DNA of 21,624 bases from an uncultured Alistipes sp. (GTDB lineage: Bacteria; Bacteroidota; Bacteroidia; Bacteroidales; Rikenellaceae), in the NCBI GenBank assembly GCA_937880705.1, contig CALGRZ010000026.1, positions 1 through 21,624 on the forward strand, in the 5' to 3' direction. The translations under genes and the position numbers were made by a program. The notes beneath the pieces are model-generated. The model searched no databases and was not told the origin of the DNA. It saw only the letters and a program-made list of their open reading frames with translations. Of this stretch, positions 7,862 to 15,980 are shown in pieces (within the stretch, counting starts at the first letter, position 1; each line of letters starts with the position of its first letter).

Positions 7862-7931
7862 TAAAAAATATGCCAAACAAGAAAGAGCTTGGCACAGCGA
7901 CATAGAGCCCCCAAAGATGGGTCTATTGGTC

Positions 7932-7981
7932 AAAAAATGAGAGAGGGCTCGCCAATAACCACCTTGGCAGCCCCCTCTCTC
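7932..7981 (-). terminator. Rho-independent terminator of the GH16 gene
   Basis: GAGAGAGGG (7939-7947) pairs with CCCTCTCTC (7973-7981), and an inner stem pairs GCCAA (7951-7955) with TTGGC (7964-7968). On the minus strand the hairpin is followed by six T (bases 7932-7937). It lies about 70 bases past the GH16 stop codon and just upstream of the pfkA promoter. Confidence 0.85.
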
Positions 7982-8050
7982 CTAAATAATTTAACCACTA
8001 AATTACCGGAATATATTAGTCGCAAAAACCACTAAGCGAATAATATCGAA

Positions 8051-8953
8051 TTAAATACGTTGGTACACCCTGACATAGTCCACATACATGCTCTGCTCAC
8101 CGAGGCTGAGTGCCGTCACCTTGTCGATATCCCAGATCCCCGTAAAGTTTCCTCCAACGGCCAAGTTGAGCACGATGAAGAAGGGGTGGTGGAAGTAGTG
8201 TCCTGCAGCCCTGTCGTTGCTGTAGTCGTCGATATCAAGCTCGAAGAAGGGCTCGGCATCGGGATCGAGGTTCAGGTCGAGATAGCCTCGCAGCTGCTTC
8301 TCGTCCCACTCCAGTGTGTAGAGATGGAAACCATCCTGCAACGAGTAGGGGGCATCGAGCATCGTCGCCTTGTTGGGATAGCCCGTCTGGTCGAAGTATC
8401 CCCAGTGTGCAGCACCGTTGAAGTAGGTGTTCTGCTTAAAGTTGTTGATGCCGTCGACATGACCCATCTCCATGATGTCTATCTCACCACATCGTGGCCA
8501 ACCCACCTTGTTGATATCCTCACCCAGGAGCCAAAAAGCGGGCCAGAGTCCGTTGGCGGTGTTGGGCAGACGTATAAGTGCCTCGACACGACCATGCGTG
8601 AAGGTGTAGCTGCGGCTGGTGTTCACCCTGCCCGACGAGGCTGTACGACCTCGATAGTAGCCCTTACGCGCGGTAAGGATAAGGCAGTTGCGACCCGACT
8701 CGGGCTCTTCGCCAACCGATACACCTCGCGAGTCGTAGAACTGAAGCTCGTTGTTGCCTCCGCCACGGCCATTCTCCTCAATGTACCATTTATCAAGATT
8801 AAGAACGTCACCGTCAAACTCATCGTTCCACACAAGCGTATAACCCTCGGGGATTACAGCATCGGGAATATTATCCCTATAACCTTGCTCCCGACCGCAA
8901 CTCATTAACAGTGTTGCGAGCAACACTATCGGCAATAATCGACAAATTTTCAT
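8051..8953 (-). CDS. GH16 endo-beta-glucanase (laminarinase-like) lipoprotein
   Basis: 300 aa. The signal peptide has a lipobox LLMSC (Cys19), followed by GREQGYRD without an acidic cluster, so a periplasm-facing location is as likely as the surface. The GH16 fold is clear: LVWNDEFDG (40-48), RGGGNNELQFY, a THGRVEALIRLP strand, GLWPAFWLLG (135-144), and the catalytic motif GEIDIMEMG, with Glu157 as nucleophile and Glu162 as acid/base around Asp159. The ExDxxE (rather than ExDxE) spacing fits beta-1,3/1,3-1,4-glucanases, so beta-1,3-glucan or mixed-linkage glucan is the expected substrate, hydrolysed with retention. The length matches a single catalytic domain with no binding module. No SusC/SusD genes are nearby, so it is an isolated glycanase. 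It has its own promoter and terminator. Confidence 0.92.
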   Translation of the reverse strand: MKICRLLPIVLLATLLMSCGREQGYRDNIPDAVIPEGYTLVWNDEFDGDVLNLDKWYIEENGRGGGNNELQFYDSRGVSVGEEPESGRNCLILTARKGYYRGRTASSGRVNTSRSYTFTHGRVEALIRLPNTANGLWPAFWLLGEDINKVGWPRCGEIDIMEMGHVDGINNFKQNTYFNGAAHWGYFDQTGYPNKATMLDAPYSLQDGFHLYTLEWDEKQLRGYLDLNLDPDAEPFFELDIDDYSNDRAAGHYFHHPFFIVLNLAVGGNFTGIWDIDKVTALSLGEQSMYVDYVRVYQRI

Positions 8954-9011
8954 AGCACGATACGAGTTTTGTTAACACTCTGGGCACACACCGTGTCTTT
9001 CGGTTACAGTG

Positions 9012-9042
9012 CAAAAGTACGCATTTTAATTGTGCCGTCAAA
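9012..9042 (-). promoter_or_regulatory. Bacteroidetes-type promoter for the GH16 gene
   Basis: On the minus strand TTTG (9042-9039), a 19-base spacer and TACTTTTG (9019-9012) match the consensus exactly. The leader to the ATG at 8953 is about 55 bases. Confidence 0.8.
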
Positions 9043-9204
9043 CACCATACGGCGGAAATATGGATGAATGGTAAGTAGTGTAATATAGCCACATCTGATT
9101 TTCAGCGACTTAACCCCTACCGAAGGGTATCAAAAAGTGGATGAATGATAAAACTGCCACTGCATCAAATAATACAAACGTAACCCATATACGGATTTTT
9201 TTAG

Positions 9205-9212
9205 TACCTTTG
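9205..9212 (+). promoter_or_regulatory. -7 box directly before the DUF1893 start codon
   Basis: TACCTTTG ends only four bases before the ATG at 9217. No clear TTTG is seen 19 bases upstream. With the usual distance from box to +1, transcription would start at or beside the ATG, giving a leaderless mRNA. Confidence 0.6.
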
Positions 9213-9216
9213 CCCC

Positions 9217-9675
9217 ATGCAGGATTACGTTGATAAAGTCGGAGCGTTGGTTGAAAAAGCCCGTCACATACGACAGAGCGAGTCGCTGTCGTGTGTCATA
9301 ATTAGCGGTGGCGAGCTCTATCGCTTCTCGCGCCGTGGGGTGAAAGACCTCTACACCATATATAGCGAGCAACCATCGCTGCTAAAGGGTGCCACCATTG
9401 CCGATAAGGTTGTGGGCAAGGGTGCTGCCGTCATCATGGTTGCGGGAGGCATCCGCGAGCTCTATGCCGAGGTCATAAGCCGTCCGGCAGAGGCTCTGCT
9501 CAAGAGCCACGGCGTGGCGGTGGGCTACGGAGCACTCGTCGACAACATCATCAACCGCACGGGCGATGACATCTGCCCCGTCGAGCGGCTCTGCATGGAG
9601 TGTGCAAGCGTGGCCGAGGCTCTACCTCGCATAGCCGACTTTATCGCCTCGCAAGCCACCGCGACCAAGGAGTAG
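9217..9675 (+). CDS. DUF1893 (TM1506-like) protein
   Basis: 152 aa, cytoplasmic, with no signal peptide. The order of motifs fits the DUF1893 family, typified by Thermotoga TM1506, whose fold is related to cytidine deaminases: SCVIISGGELYRFSRRGVKDLY (about 24-45), LKGATIADKVVGKGAAVIMVAGGIRELYAEVIS (about 56-88), then GVAVGYGALVDNIINRTGDDICPVERLC. No biochemical role is established for the family, and the zinc-binding motifs of true deaminases are not evident. It is followed after 26 bases by an aldo/keto reductase gene on the same strand with no promoter between, so the two are probably co-transcribed. The start is fixed by the -7 box immediately upstream; no other Met occurs near the N-terminus. 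Confidence 0.8.
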   Translation: MQDYVDKVGALVEKARHIRQSESLSCVIISGGELYRFSRRGVKDLYTIYSEQPSLLKGATIADKVVGKGAAVIMVAGGIRELYAEVISRPAEALLKSHGVAVGYGALVDNIINRTGDDICPVERLCMECASVAEALPRIADFIASQATATKE

Positions 9676-9701
9676 TAGCACCTAATAAAGATATCGCAAT
9701 A

Positions 9702-10829
9702 ATGTTTGGTAACCTAAAACTGGGATTCGGCTGCATGCGTCTGCCCATCACCGAGCCCGACAACTTCAAGGCTGTGGATATCGCACAGGTGGAGCGCATG
9801 GTCGATGAGTTCATCGCGCGCGGCTTCACCTACTTCGACACGGCATATATGTACCACGACTTCGAGAGCGAGCGCATCATGCGTGAGACCCTCGTTAAGC
9901 GACACCCCCGCACGGCCTATACGCTGACAACCAAGCTGCCCGTGATGATGATACACAGCGATGAGGATCAACGCCGCATCTTCGATGAGCAGCTCGAGAA
10001 GTGCGGTGTCGACTACTTCGACTACTACCTGCTGCACAGCATCAACCTCAAGACCTACTCGCGTGCCAAGCGTCTGGATAGCTTTGGCTTCATCGCCGAG
10101 AAGAGGGCCGAGGGCAAGGTGCGCCACATAGGTCTTTCGTTCCACGACACAGCCGACCTGCTCGACGAGATACTCACCCTACACCCCGAGATGGAGTTTG
10201 TGCAGCTGCAGATAAACTACCTCGACTGGGAGAACGAGAGCATACAGTCGCGCAAGTGCTACGAGGTGGCACGCAAACACAACAAACCTATTATCGTTAT
10301 GGAGCCCGTCAAGGGAGGTACCCTGGCCAAGGTAACACCCGAGGCCGAGGCACTCATGCGTGGCTACCACCCCGACCGCTCCATAGCCTCGTGGGCTATA
10401 CGCTATGTGGCCAGCCTCGAGGGTATTGAGATGGTGCTCAGCGGCATGTCGAACTACGAGCAGCTCGACGACAACACCTCATACATGCGCCACTTCGAGC
10501 CACTCAACGACGACGAGCGCGCTATCATCGACAAGACGGTTGAGATGCTCAACGCCGCCATACCCATCCAGTGTACGGCGTGTCGCTACTGCGTGAAGGG
10601 GTGTCCCAAGCATATCGCCATACCCGAGTACTTCAACCTCTACAACGCCAACAAGCAGTCGTTGAACCACCTCTTCTCGACACAACAGTTCTACTACGAC
10701 ACCTACACCACTCGCCACGGCCGTGCCTCGGATTGCATAGCCTGTCGCAAGTGCGAGAGCGTATGCCCACAGCATCTGCCCATCGTGGAGCATCTGAAGC
10801 GTGTGAGCCAGATGTTCGACAAGAGATAA
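9702..10829 (+). CDS. Aldo/keto reductase with C-terminal double 4Fe-4S domain
   Basis: 375 aa from the ATG at 9702 (MFGNLKLGFGCMRLP). An upstream ATG at 9600 lies inside the DUF1893 gene and its extra 34 residues do not fit the family. The N-terminal TIM-barrel domain has the aldo/keto reductase set: FDTAYMY (Asp46, Tyr51), TTKLP (Lys78) and YYLLHSIN (His112). The C-terminus carries two cysteine motifs, CTACRYCVKGCP (Cys291, 294, 297, 301) and CIACRKCESVCP (Cys345, 348, 351, 355), each of the CxxCxxCxxxCP type that binds a 4Fe-4S cluster. Iron-sulfur aldo/keto reductases of this architecture are common in anaerobes and probably exchange electrons with ferredoxin-like partners; the physiological substrate is unknown. 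Second gene of a likely operon with DUF1893. Confidence 0.93.
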   Translation: MFGNLKLGFGCMRLPITEPDNFKAVDIAQVERMVDEFIARGFTYFDTAYMYHDFESERIMRETLVKRHPRTAYTLTTKLPVMMIHSDEDQRRIFDEQLEKCGVDYFDYYLLHSINLKTYSRAKRLDSFGFIAEKRAEGKVRHIGLSFHDTADLLDEILTLHPEMEFVQLQINYLDWENESIQSRKCYEVARKHNKPIIVMEPVKGGTLAKVTPEAEALMRGYHPDRSIASWAIRYVASLEGIEMVLSGMSNYEQLDDNTSYMRHFEPLNDDERAIIDKTVEMLNAAIPIQCTACRYCVKGCPKHIAIPEYFNLYNANKQSLNHLFSTQQFYYDTYTTRHGRASDCIACRKCESVCPQHLPIVEHLKRVSQMFDKR

Positions 10830-10832
10830 AAG

Positions 10833-10875
10833 ATGGGGATGACTAAAAAGTAAATTAGCCATCCCCATTTTTTTT
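10833..10875 (+). terminator. Rho-independent terminator of the aldo/keto reductase gene
   Basis: ATGGGGATGACTAA (10833-10846) pairs with TTAGCCATCCCCAT (10855-10868) with one mismatch and an 8-base loop, followed by a run of T to 10875. It begins three bases after the stop codon. A 32-base part of this hairpin recurs without change at 18430-18461. Confidence 0.88.
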
Positions 10876-10991
10876 GCTTGAGGTTGAATAACAAGTGCCT
10901 GCGAAGCCCGAAAAACCGCAGCATACTAAAACGTATGTGAGGATTTCAAGGGCGAGCATAACGACAAAGTAGCCTTGTTATACAACTTCAT
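10833..10991. repeat. Dispersed intergenic element, copy 1 (MITE/REP-like)
   Basis: This sequence recurs at 18430-18589. The shared parts are the terminator hairpin (32 identical bases) and an 80-base core (10898-10977 against 18496-18575) with a single substitution. The core is bounded by imperfect inverted repeats: GAGGTTGAATAACAAG (10880-10895) and CTTGTTATACAACTTC (10974-10989), which pair at 14 of 16 positions. Inside are two short hairpins, CTGCG/CGCAG and CATAC/GTATG. It fills the whole gap between the convergent aldo/keto reductase and clpB genes, ending three bases from the clpB stop codon. Short ORFs across it are not considered genes. Confidence 0.85.
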
Positions 10992-10994
10992 CAC

Positions 10995-13580
10995 TTAATT
11001 GGCAAATGTTAGTCCACGCTCATCGGCATCTATGCGTATGGGCTTTGTGCGGTCTACGCTACCTGCCAGGATGCGCTTCGAGAGGTCGTTGACCACCTCA
11101 CGCTGTATGGCACGCTTGATGGGTCGTGCTCCAAACATGGGGTCGAAGCCCACGTTGGCAATGTGGCGGCGCGCCTCGGCCGTATAGACCATCTCGATAC
11201 CACTGCGGTGAAGCATCGCAGCCACACTACGCAGCTGCATGTCTACAATCTTCTCCACGGCCTTGCGTCCCAGCGGCTCGAACATCACCACCTCGTCCAC
11301 GCGGTTGAGGAACTCGGGCTTGAGGTGCTGCTTCAGAAGCTCCATCACCTCATCCTTGACACCCTCGACAAGCTCCGCGGAGGGCTCCTCGGTTGCTGCG
11401 AAACGCTCCGAGATAAGGTGCGAGCCCATGTTCGAGGTCATGATGACGATGGTGTTGCGGAAGTCCACCGTGCGGCCCTTATTATCCGTCAGGCGGCCAT
11501 CGTCGAGCAGCTGCAACAGGATATTGAAGACATCGGGGTGGGCCTTCTCAATCTCGTCGAGCAGCACCACCGAGTAGGGCTTGCGACGTACCGCCTCGGT
11601 GAGCTGTCCACCCTCATCGTACCCCACATATCCCGGAGGCGCACCCACAAGACGCGATACGGAGTGTCGCTCCTGGTACTCCGACATGTCGATGCGCGTA
11701 AGCATCTGGTCGTCATTGAAGAGAAACTCGGCAAGAGCCTTTGCCAGCTCGGTCTTACCCACACCCGTGGTACCGAGGAAGATAAACGAGCCTATGGGTC
11801 GTCGACCATCCGAGAGTCCGGCACGCGAGCGGCGCACAGCATCCGATATTGCCTCGATGGCCACATCCTGACCCACAACCCTGCGGTGCAGCTCCTCCTC
11901 CATGTTGAGCAGCTTCTCGCGCTCGGATTGCAGCATGCGCTTCACGGGTATGCCCGTCCAGCGCGATACCACCTCGGCGATATCGTCTGCCGAGACCTCC
12001 TCCTTGATCATCGCCGTGTCGGAGATCAGGCGTAGCTCCTCGTCGAGTGCCGCCACCCTCTTCTCCAACTCCACGATGGTGCCGTAGCGCAGCTCCGCCA
12101 CACGGCCATAGTCGCCTGCGCGCTCGGCCTGCTGCGCCTCGATCTTGGCCTGCTCGATCTGCTCCTTTGCCCTCTGCAACTCCTGCAGACGGTCACGCTC
12201 CGACTGCCACTTGGCCCTCAATGCCGAGCACTGCGCCTTCTTATCCTCGATATCGGCATCCAGACGTTCGATACGCTGCTCGTCACCCTCACGGCGTATC
12301 GCCTCGCGCTCGATCTCGAGCTGTCGTATATGGCGGTCGAGCTGGTCTATCTCCTCGGGTACGGAGTTCATCTCCAGGCGCAGACGCGAGGCCGCCTCAT
12401 CGACAAGGTCGATGGCCTTATCGGGCAGAAAACGGTCGGTGATGTAGCGGTGCGAGAGCTCCACCGAGGCTACGATGGCCTCATCCTTGATGCGCACGCG
12501 GTGGTGGTTCTCGTAACGCTCCTTGAGGCCTCGCATGATAGATATGGCATCCTCCAGCGTAGGCTCATCGACCATAACCTTCTGGAAACGACGCTCCAGA
12601 GCCTTATCCTTCTCGAAGTACTTCTGGTACTCATCCAGCGTGGTAGCACCTATGGTACGCAGCTCGCCACGCGCCAAGGCCGGCTTGAGGATGTTGGCGG
12701 CATCCATCGCGCCATCCGACTTGCCAGCACCCACCAGCGTGTGTATCTCGTCGATGAAGAGCAGCACCTCGCCCTCGGCCGAGGTCACCTCGCTCACGAC
12801 AGCCTTCAGACGCTCCTCGAACTCGCCCTTGTACTTCGCACCGGCGATAAGGGCACCCATGTCGAGCGAGAAGATAGTCTTATTCTTCAGGTTTTCAGGT
12901 ACATCGCCATTGACAATGCGGTGGGCTATACCCTCGGCAATGGCCGTCTTACCCACACCCGCCTCACCGACGAGTATAGGGTTATTCTTGGTACGGCGCG
13001 AGAGTATCTGCAACACGCGACGTATCTCCTCATCACGACCGATGACCGGGTCGAGCCTACCCGAGCGTGCCCCCTCGTTGAGGTTTATGGCATACTTGCC
13101 CAAGGCATCAAACTCCACAGACTCGGTGGGTGAGTCGATAGTCTGCCCCTTGCGGAACTCCTTGACCGCCTCCTTGAGCTGTCGCTCCGTCACACCGTTG
13201 CGACTCAATATATCGCGTGCGGCACCGCGCTCCGAGGCCAATGCCACGACGATATGCTCCACCGAGGCGTAGCGATCCGTAAAGGTTGTTGTGAGCTCCA
13301 CGGCACGCTGTAACACGGCCGAGGCCTCGCGCGAGAAGTAGACATCGCCACCACCCTCGACACGGGGCAGATGCTCAATGGCCTCATCCGTCTCGGTGGC
13401 TATGCGCGAGCGGTTAGCACCCACACGGCCAAGCAGGTAGCTACCCAGCGAGTCCTCCTCGGCAATAGCCGCAGCGAGGATGTGCAACGGCTCGAGCGAC
13501 TGCTGCGAGTGGTTGCGGGCAAGGGTCATCGCACTCTGCAACAACTCTTGCGCTTTGATGGTAAGTGAATTGATGTTCAT
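10995..13580 (-). CDS. clpB: ATP-dependent chaperone ClpB
   Basis: 861 aa, full length for ClpB. The N-terminal Clp repeat domain covers about 1-145. The first AAA+ domain has Walker A GEAGVGKT (205-212), pore loop KYKG (249-252), Walker B LLFIDE (273-278) and IGATTLDEY. The coiled-coil middle domain, rich in Glu/Arg/Gln, spans about 405-525 and distinguishes ClpB from ClpA/ClpC. The second AAA+ domain has Walker A GTTGVGKT (603-610), pore loop GYVG (650-653) and Walker B VVLLDE (671-676). It is a hexameric disaggregase that threads aggregated proteins with DnaK help. No ClpP-docking loop is expected or seen. It is a single-gene unit divergent from the S46 peptidase; no clear standard -7 box precedes it, only a near match on the minus strand at 13644-13651, so a stress-specific promoter is possible. 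Confidence 0.97.
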   Translation of the reverse strand: MNINSLTIKAQELLQSAMTLARNHSQQSLEPLHILAAAIAEEDSLGSYLLGRVGANRSRIATETDEAIEHLPRVEGGGDVYFSREASAVLQRAVELTTTFTDRYASVEHIVVALASERGAARDILSRNGVTERQLKEAVKEFRKGQTIDSPTESVEFDALGKYAINLNEGARSGRLDPVIGRDEEIRRVLQILSRRTKNNPILVGEAGVGKTAIAEGIAHRIVNGDVPENLKNKTIFSLDMGALIAGAKYKGEFEERLKAVVSEVTSAEGEVLLFIDEIHTLVGAGKSDGAMDAANILKPALARGELRTIGATTLDEYQKYFEKDKALERRFQKVMVDEPTLEDAISIMRGLKERYENHHRVRIKDEAIVASVELSHRYITDRFLPDKAIDLVDEAASRLRLEMNSVPEEIDQLDRHIRQLEIEREAIRREGDEQRIERLDADIEDKKAQCSALRAKWQSERDRLQELQRAKEQIEQAKIEAQQAERAGDYGRVAELRYGTIVELEKRVAALDEELRLISDTAMIKEEVSADDIAEVVSRWTGIPVKRMLQSEREKLLNMEEELHRRVVGQDVAIEAISDAVRRSRAGLSDGRRPIGSFIFLGTTGVGKTELAKALAEFLFNDDQMLTRIDMSEYQERHSVSRLVGAPPGYVGYDEGGQLTEAVRRKPYSVVLLDEIEKAHPDVFNILLQLLDDGRLTDNKGRTVDFRNTIVIMTSNMGSHLISERFAATEEPSAELVEGVKDEVMELLKQHLKPEFLNRVDEVVMFEPLGRKAVEKIVDMQLRSVAAMLHRSGIEMVYTAEARRHIANVGFDPMFGARPIKRAIQREVVNDLSKRILAGSVDRTKPIRIDADERGLTFAN

Positions 13581-13709
13581 CTTATTATGTTTTTTCGGTT
13601 ATTTTCGTTTTTGGTGTTGTCGGGCAATTTTGTTGCCAAGGGGCAAAATAACGAAATTATGTCAGCCAATAAAGACATTTCGACACCCCGAAGAGGCTTT
13701 TTACGCCAT

Positions 13710-13728
13710 TATGACACCCTATGTCATA
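13710..13728. promoter_or_regulatory. Inverted repeat in the clpB / S46 divergent intergenic region
   Basis: TATGACA (13710-13716) and TGTCATA (13722-13728) form a perfect 7-bp dyad with a 5-base centre. A further TATGTCA lies at 13658-13664. The dyad sits between the two divergent starts, 41 bases upstream of the S46 -7 box, so it could be an operator. No known operator was recognised. Confidence 0.35.
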
Positions 13729-13768
13729 TTTTTTGGGGCAATGCAACAATATTTCGGAATTTTTGTCG

Positions 13769-13776
13769 TAACTTTG
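13769..13776 (+). promoter_or_regulatory. -7 box of the S46 peptidase promoter
   Basis: TAACTTTG fits TAnnTTTG and lies 49 bases before the ATG at 13826. No TTTG is found at the standard 19-base distance, so the -33 element is weak or absent. Confidence 0.6.
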
Positions 13777-13825
13777 TTAGTCGCATAACAAGAATAGGTA
13801 TAATCAAAACTTAATATTTAATACA

Positions 13826-15907
13826 ATGAAAAAACTCTTTACACTGTTGGCACTGCTGGGTGTTACCTTCACCGCCATGGCCGACGAGGGCATGTGGCTG
13901 TTGCCCTACATTAAGAAGATGAACAGCAAGGATATGAAAGCACACGGTTGTAAGCTCAAGGCCGAGGATATCTATTCGGCCGAGAAGTCATCGTTGAAGG
14001 ATGCCATCGTAGTCTTTGGCGGTGGCTGCACAGGCGAGGTTGTATCGCCCAACGGTCTGATCTTCACCAACCACCACTGTGGTTACGCCTCTATTCAGCA
14101 GCTCTCGTCGGTAGAGCACGACTACCTCAAGGATGGCTTCTGGGCACAGAACAACTCCGAGGAGCTCCCCGCCGAGGGTCTGGCAGTACGCTTCGTGCGC
14201 CACATCTTCGACGTCACGGCCGACATCAAGGGCAATATCCCCTCTACGGCATCGCACCAGGAGTATATGCGCATTGCCGACGAGAACAAGCAGGCACTCA
14301 TCAAGGAGCTCGAGGCGAAGTACCCCGGCATGCAGGTGATCATCCCCGCATTCTTTGGCAACAACCAGTTCTTTGCCTTTGTATATGAGGTATATACCGA
14401 TGTTCGTCTGGTGGGTACTCCCCCCTCGTCGATCGGTAAGTTTGGTGGCGACACCGACAACTGGATGTGGCCTCGCCACACGGGTGACTTCTCGATCTTC
14501 CGCGTATATGCCGGCAAGGACAACCGCCCCGCGGCCTACTCGCCCGACAACGTGCCCTACAAGGCCGAGAAGTGGCTCAACATCTCGCTCGACGGCATCG
14601 AGGAGGGTGACTTCGGCATGATCATGGGCTTCCCCGGCTCTACCGAGCGTTACATGACCTCGCACGAGATCGACTACATGTTGGAGGTTGACAACCCCCA
14701 GCGCATCTACATCCGTGGCGAGCGTCAGCGAATCCTCCGCGCCTTCATGGATGCCGACCAGGCTATCCGCATCAAGTACGACTCGAAGTATGCACAGTCG
14801 GCAAACTACTGGAAGAACTCTATCGGCATGTCGCGTGGCATCGAGAAGTTGAACGTGCGCGACAAGAAGGCCGAGCAGGAGGCCGCCTTCCAGGCATGGG
14901 CCGAGAAGAACACCCTGCCCGAGGAGCGTTACATGGATGCTCTGGAGCTTATCCGCCAGTCTCAGACCGAGGCAAAGGCCGAGAACGCCGCTATGCAGTA
15001 CCTCTCGGAGGCCTTCCTGCAGTCGGTGGAGCTTATCCAGACCATGCTCGGTGTAAGGGACTTTGAGCAGTTCTACAAGGACTACGATGCCACTGCTGAC
15101 CGTGCCGTTGCAAAGCGCATGTTCCAGATCTACCGTGAGAATAACACCCTGCTGCCCTCGATCTACTCGAAGATCGATGCCGAGTTTGGCGGCGACAGCG
15201 ACAAGTATGTAGATTGGCTCTACGACAACTCGAAGCTTACCAACTACGAGGACTACCTCGCCGTGGCGAACCTCTCGGCCGAGGAGCGCAAGGCAACATT
15301 CGAGAGCGACCCCGTCTATGAGCTCACAACCTCTATCATCGGTCTGTACCAGCAGCTCTACCCCGCAGTAGCGGCATCGCAGGAGAAGTTCGCGGAGGGT
15401 CACCGCCTCTATATCGATGGTCTGATGAAGATGCAGCCCGACAAGGCTTGGGCCTCGGATGCCAACTTCACCATCCGTCTGACCTATGGTAACGTACTGC
15501 CCTACTCGCCTGCCGATGGCGTGGTATACAAGCACTACACCACCCTCGAGGGCGTCATGGCCAAGGAGGATCCCTCAAACCCCGTTGAGTTCACCGTACC
15601 CGAGCGTCTGAAGGAGCTCTACGCCAAGAGGGACTACGGCCGCTATGCCGACAAGAATGGCGACCTGCCCGTAGCCTTCCTTGTCAACTGCGACATCACG
15701 GGCGGTAACTCCGGCTCACCCGTAATGAATGCGAAGGGTGAGCTCATTGGCCTCGCCTTCGACGGCAACTGGGAGGCAATGTCGGGCGACGTGGCATTCG
15801 AGCCCGAGCTGCAGCGCACCATTGCCGTGGATGTACGCTACGTTCTGTTCATCATCGAGAAGTTCGCCGGTGCCGGCTGGCTGCTCGACGAGATGACCAT
15901 CAAGTAA
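13826..15907 (+). CDS. S46-family dipeptidyl-peptidase, DPP7-type
   Basis: 693 aa, slightly shorter than the roughly 710-720 aa of characterised S46 enzymes. A Sec signal peptide ends at about AMA-DEG (19/20), so the enzyme is periplasmic. Family motifs: DAIVVFGGGCTGEVVSPNGL, TNHHCGY with the catalytic His (His84), GGDTDNWMWPRHTGDFSIFR with the catalytic Asp (probably Asp221), and ITGGNSGSPVMN with nucleophile Ser629. S46 exopeptidases release dipeptides from peptide N-termini. Position +18 from the nucleophile is Gly647 (FDGNWEAM). In Porphyromonas gingivalis DPP11 the same offset is the Arg that selects Asp/Glu, so Gly points to DPP7-like preference for hydrophobic residues. It supplies dipeptides to an amino-acid-fermenting metabolism. 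Single-gene unit with its own terminator. Confidence 0.92.
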   Translation: MKKLFTLLALLGVTFTAMADEGMWLLPYIKKMNSKDMKAHGCKLKAEDIYSAEKSSLKDAIVVFGGGCTGEVVSPNGLIFTNHHCGYASIQQLSSVEHDYLKDGFWAQNNSEELPAEGLAVRFVRHIFDVTADIKGNIPSTASHQEYMRIADENKQALIKELEAKYPGMQVIIPAFFGNNQFFAFVYEVYTDVRLVGTPPSSIGKFGGDTDNWMWPRHTGDFSIFRVYAGKDNRPAAYSPDNVPYKAEKWLNISLDGIEEGDFGMIMGFPGSTERYMTSHEIDYMLEVDNPQRIYIRGERQRILRAFMDADQAIRIKYDSKYAQSANYWKNSIGMSRGIEKLNVRDKKAEQEAAFQAWAEKNTLPEERYMDALELIRQSQTEAKAENAAMQYLSEAFLQSVELIQTMLGVRDFEQFYKDYDATADRAVAKRMFQIYRENNTLLPSIYSKIDAEFGGDSDKYVDWLYDNSKLTNYEDYLAVANLSAEERKATFESDPVYELTTSIIGLYQQLYPAVAASQEKFAEGHRLYIDGLMKMQPDKAWASDANFTIRLTYGNVLPYSPADGVVYKHYTTLEGVMAKEDPSNPVEFTVPERLKELYAKRDYGRYADKNGDLPVAFLVNCDITGGNSGSPVMNAKGELIGLAFDGNWEAMSGDVAFEPELQRTIAVDVRYVLFIIEKFAGAGWLLDEMTIK

Positions 15908-15930
15908 ATTCTCTCACGACACATAAATAT

Positions 15931-15962
15931 GGGTTGCTTTTTTTGAGGAAGCAACCCATTTT
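15931..15962 (+). terminator. Rho-independent terminator of the S46 peptidase gene
   Basis: GGGTTGC (15931-15937) pairs perfectly with GCAACCC (15951-15957), followed by a T-rich tail from 15959. It lies 23 bases past the stop codon and directly abuts the queA promoter. Confidence 0.8.
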
Positions 15963-15967
15963 TGTTG

Positions 15968-15975
15968 TATCTTTG
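15968..15975 (+). promoter_or_regulatory. -7 box directly before the queA start codon
   Basis: TATCTTTG ends five bases before the ATG at 15981. The nearest plausible TTTG (15942-15945) is 22 bases upstream, inside the loop of the preceding terminator. The position predicts a leaderless or nearly leaderless mRNA. Confidence 0.6.
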
Positions 15976-15980
15976 TGGCG

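Noticed and set aside
7832..7933. N-terminal extension of pfkA by 34 codons
   Set aside because: The added residues do not fit the family and the start would lie upstream of the pfkA -7 box.
8060..8908. 282-codon plus-strand frame opposite the GH16 gene
   Set aside because: Shadow of an intact GH16 gene with signal peptide, promoter and terminator.
9600..9701. N-terminal extension of the aldo/keto reductase
   Set aside because: It overlaps the DUF1893 gene in another frame and is not like the family, which starts at the MFGNLKLGFGCMRLP region.
10703..10924. Short minus-strand ORF across the dispersed element (product starting MLRFFGLRRHLLF)
   Set aside because: It spans a repeat, the terminator and the end of the aldo/keto reductase gene; the same kind of frame would appear wherever the repeat lands.
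11163..13133. Long plus-strand frames opposite clpB
   Set aside because: clpB is intact and full length on the minus strand; these frames are composition shadows.
13988..15535. 515-codon minus-strand open frame inside the S46 peptidase gene
   Set aside because: It lies fully antisense to a clear S46 gene. Its Val/Leu/Gly/His-rich product has no recognisable motif, and such frames arise from the strong third-base bias of the sense gene.
15975..15980. GTG start for queA two codons upstream
   Set aside because: The GTG overlaps the last base of the -7 box; ATG at 15981 is the natural start.
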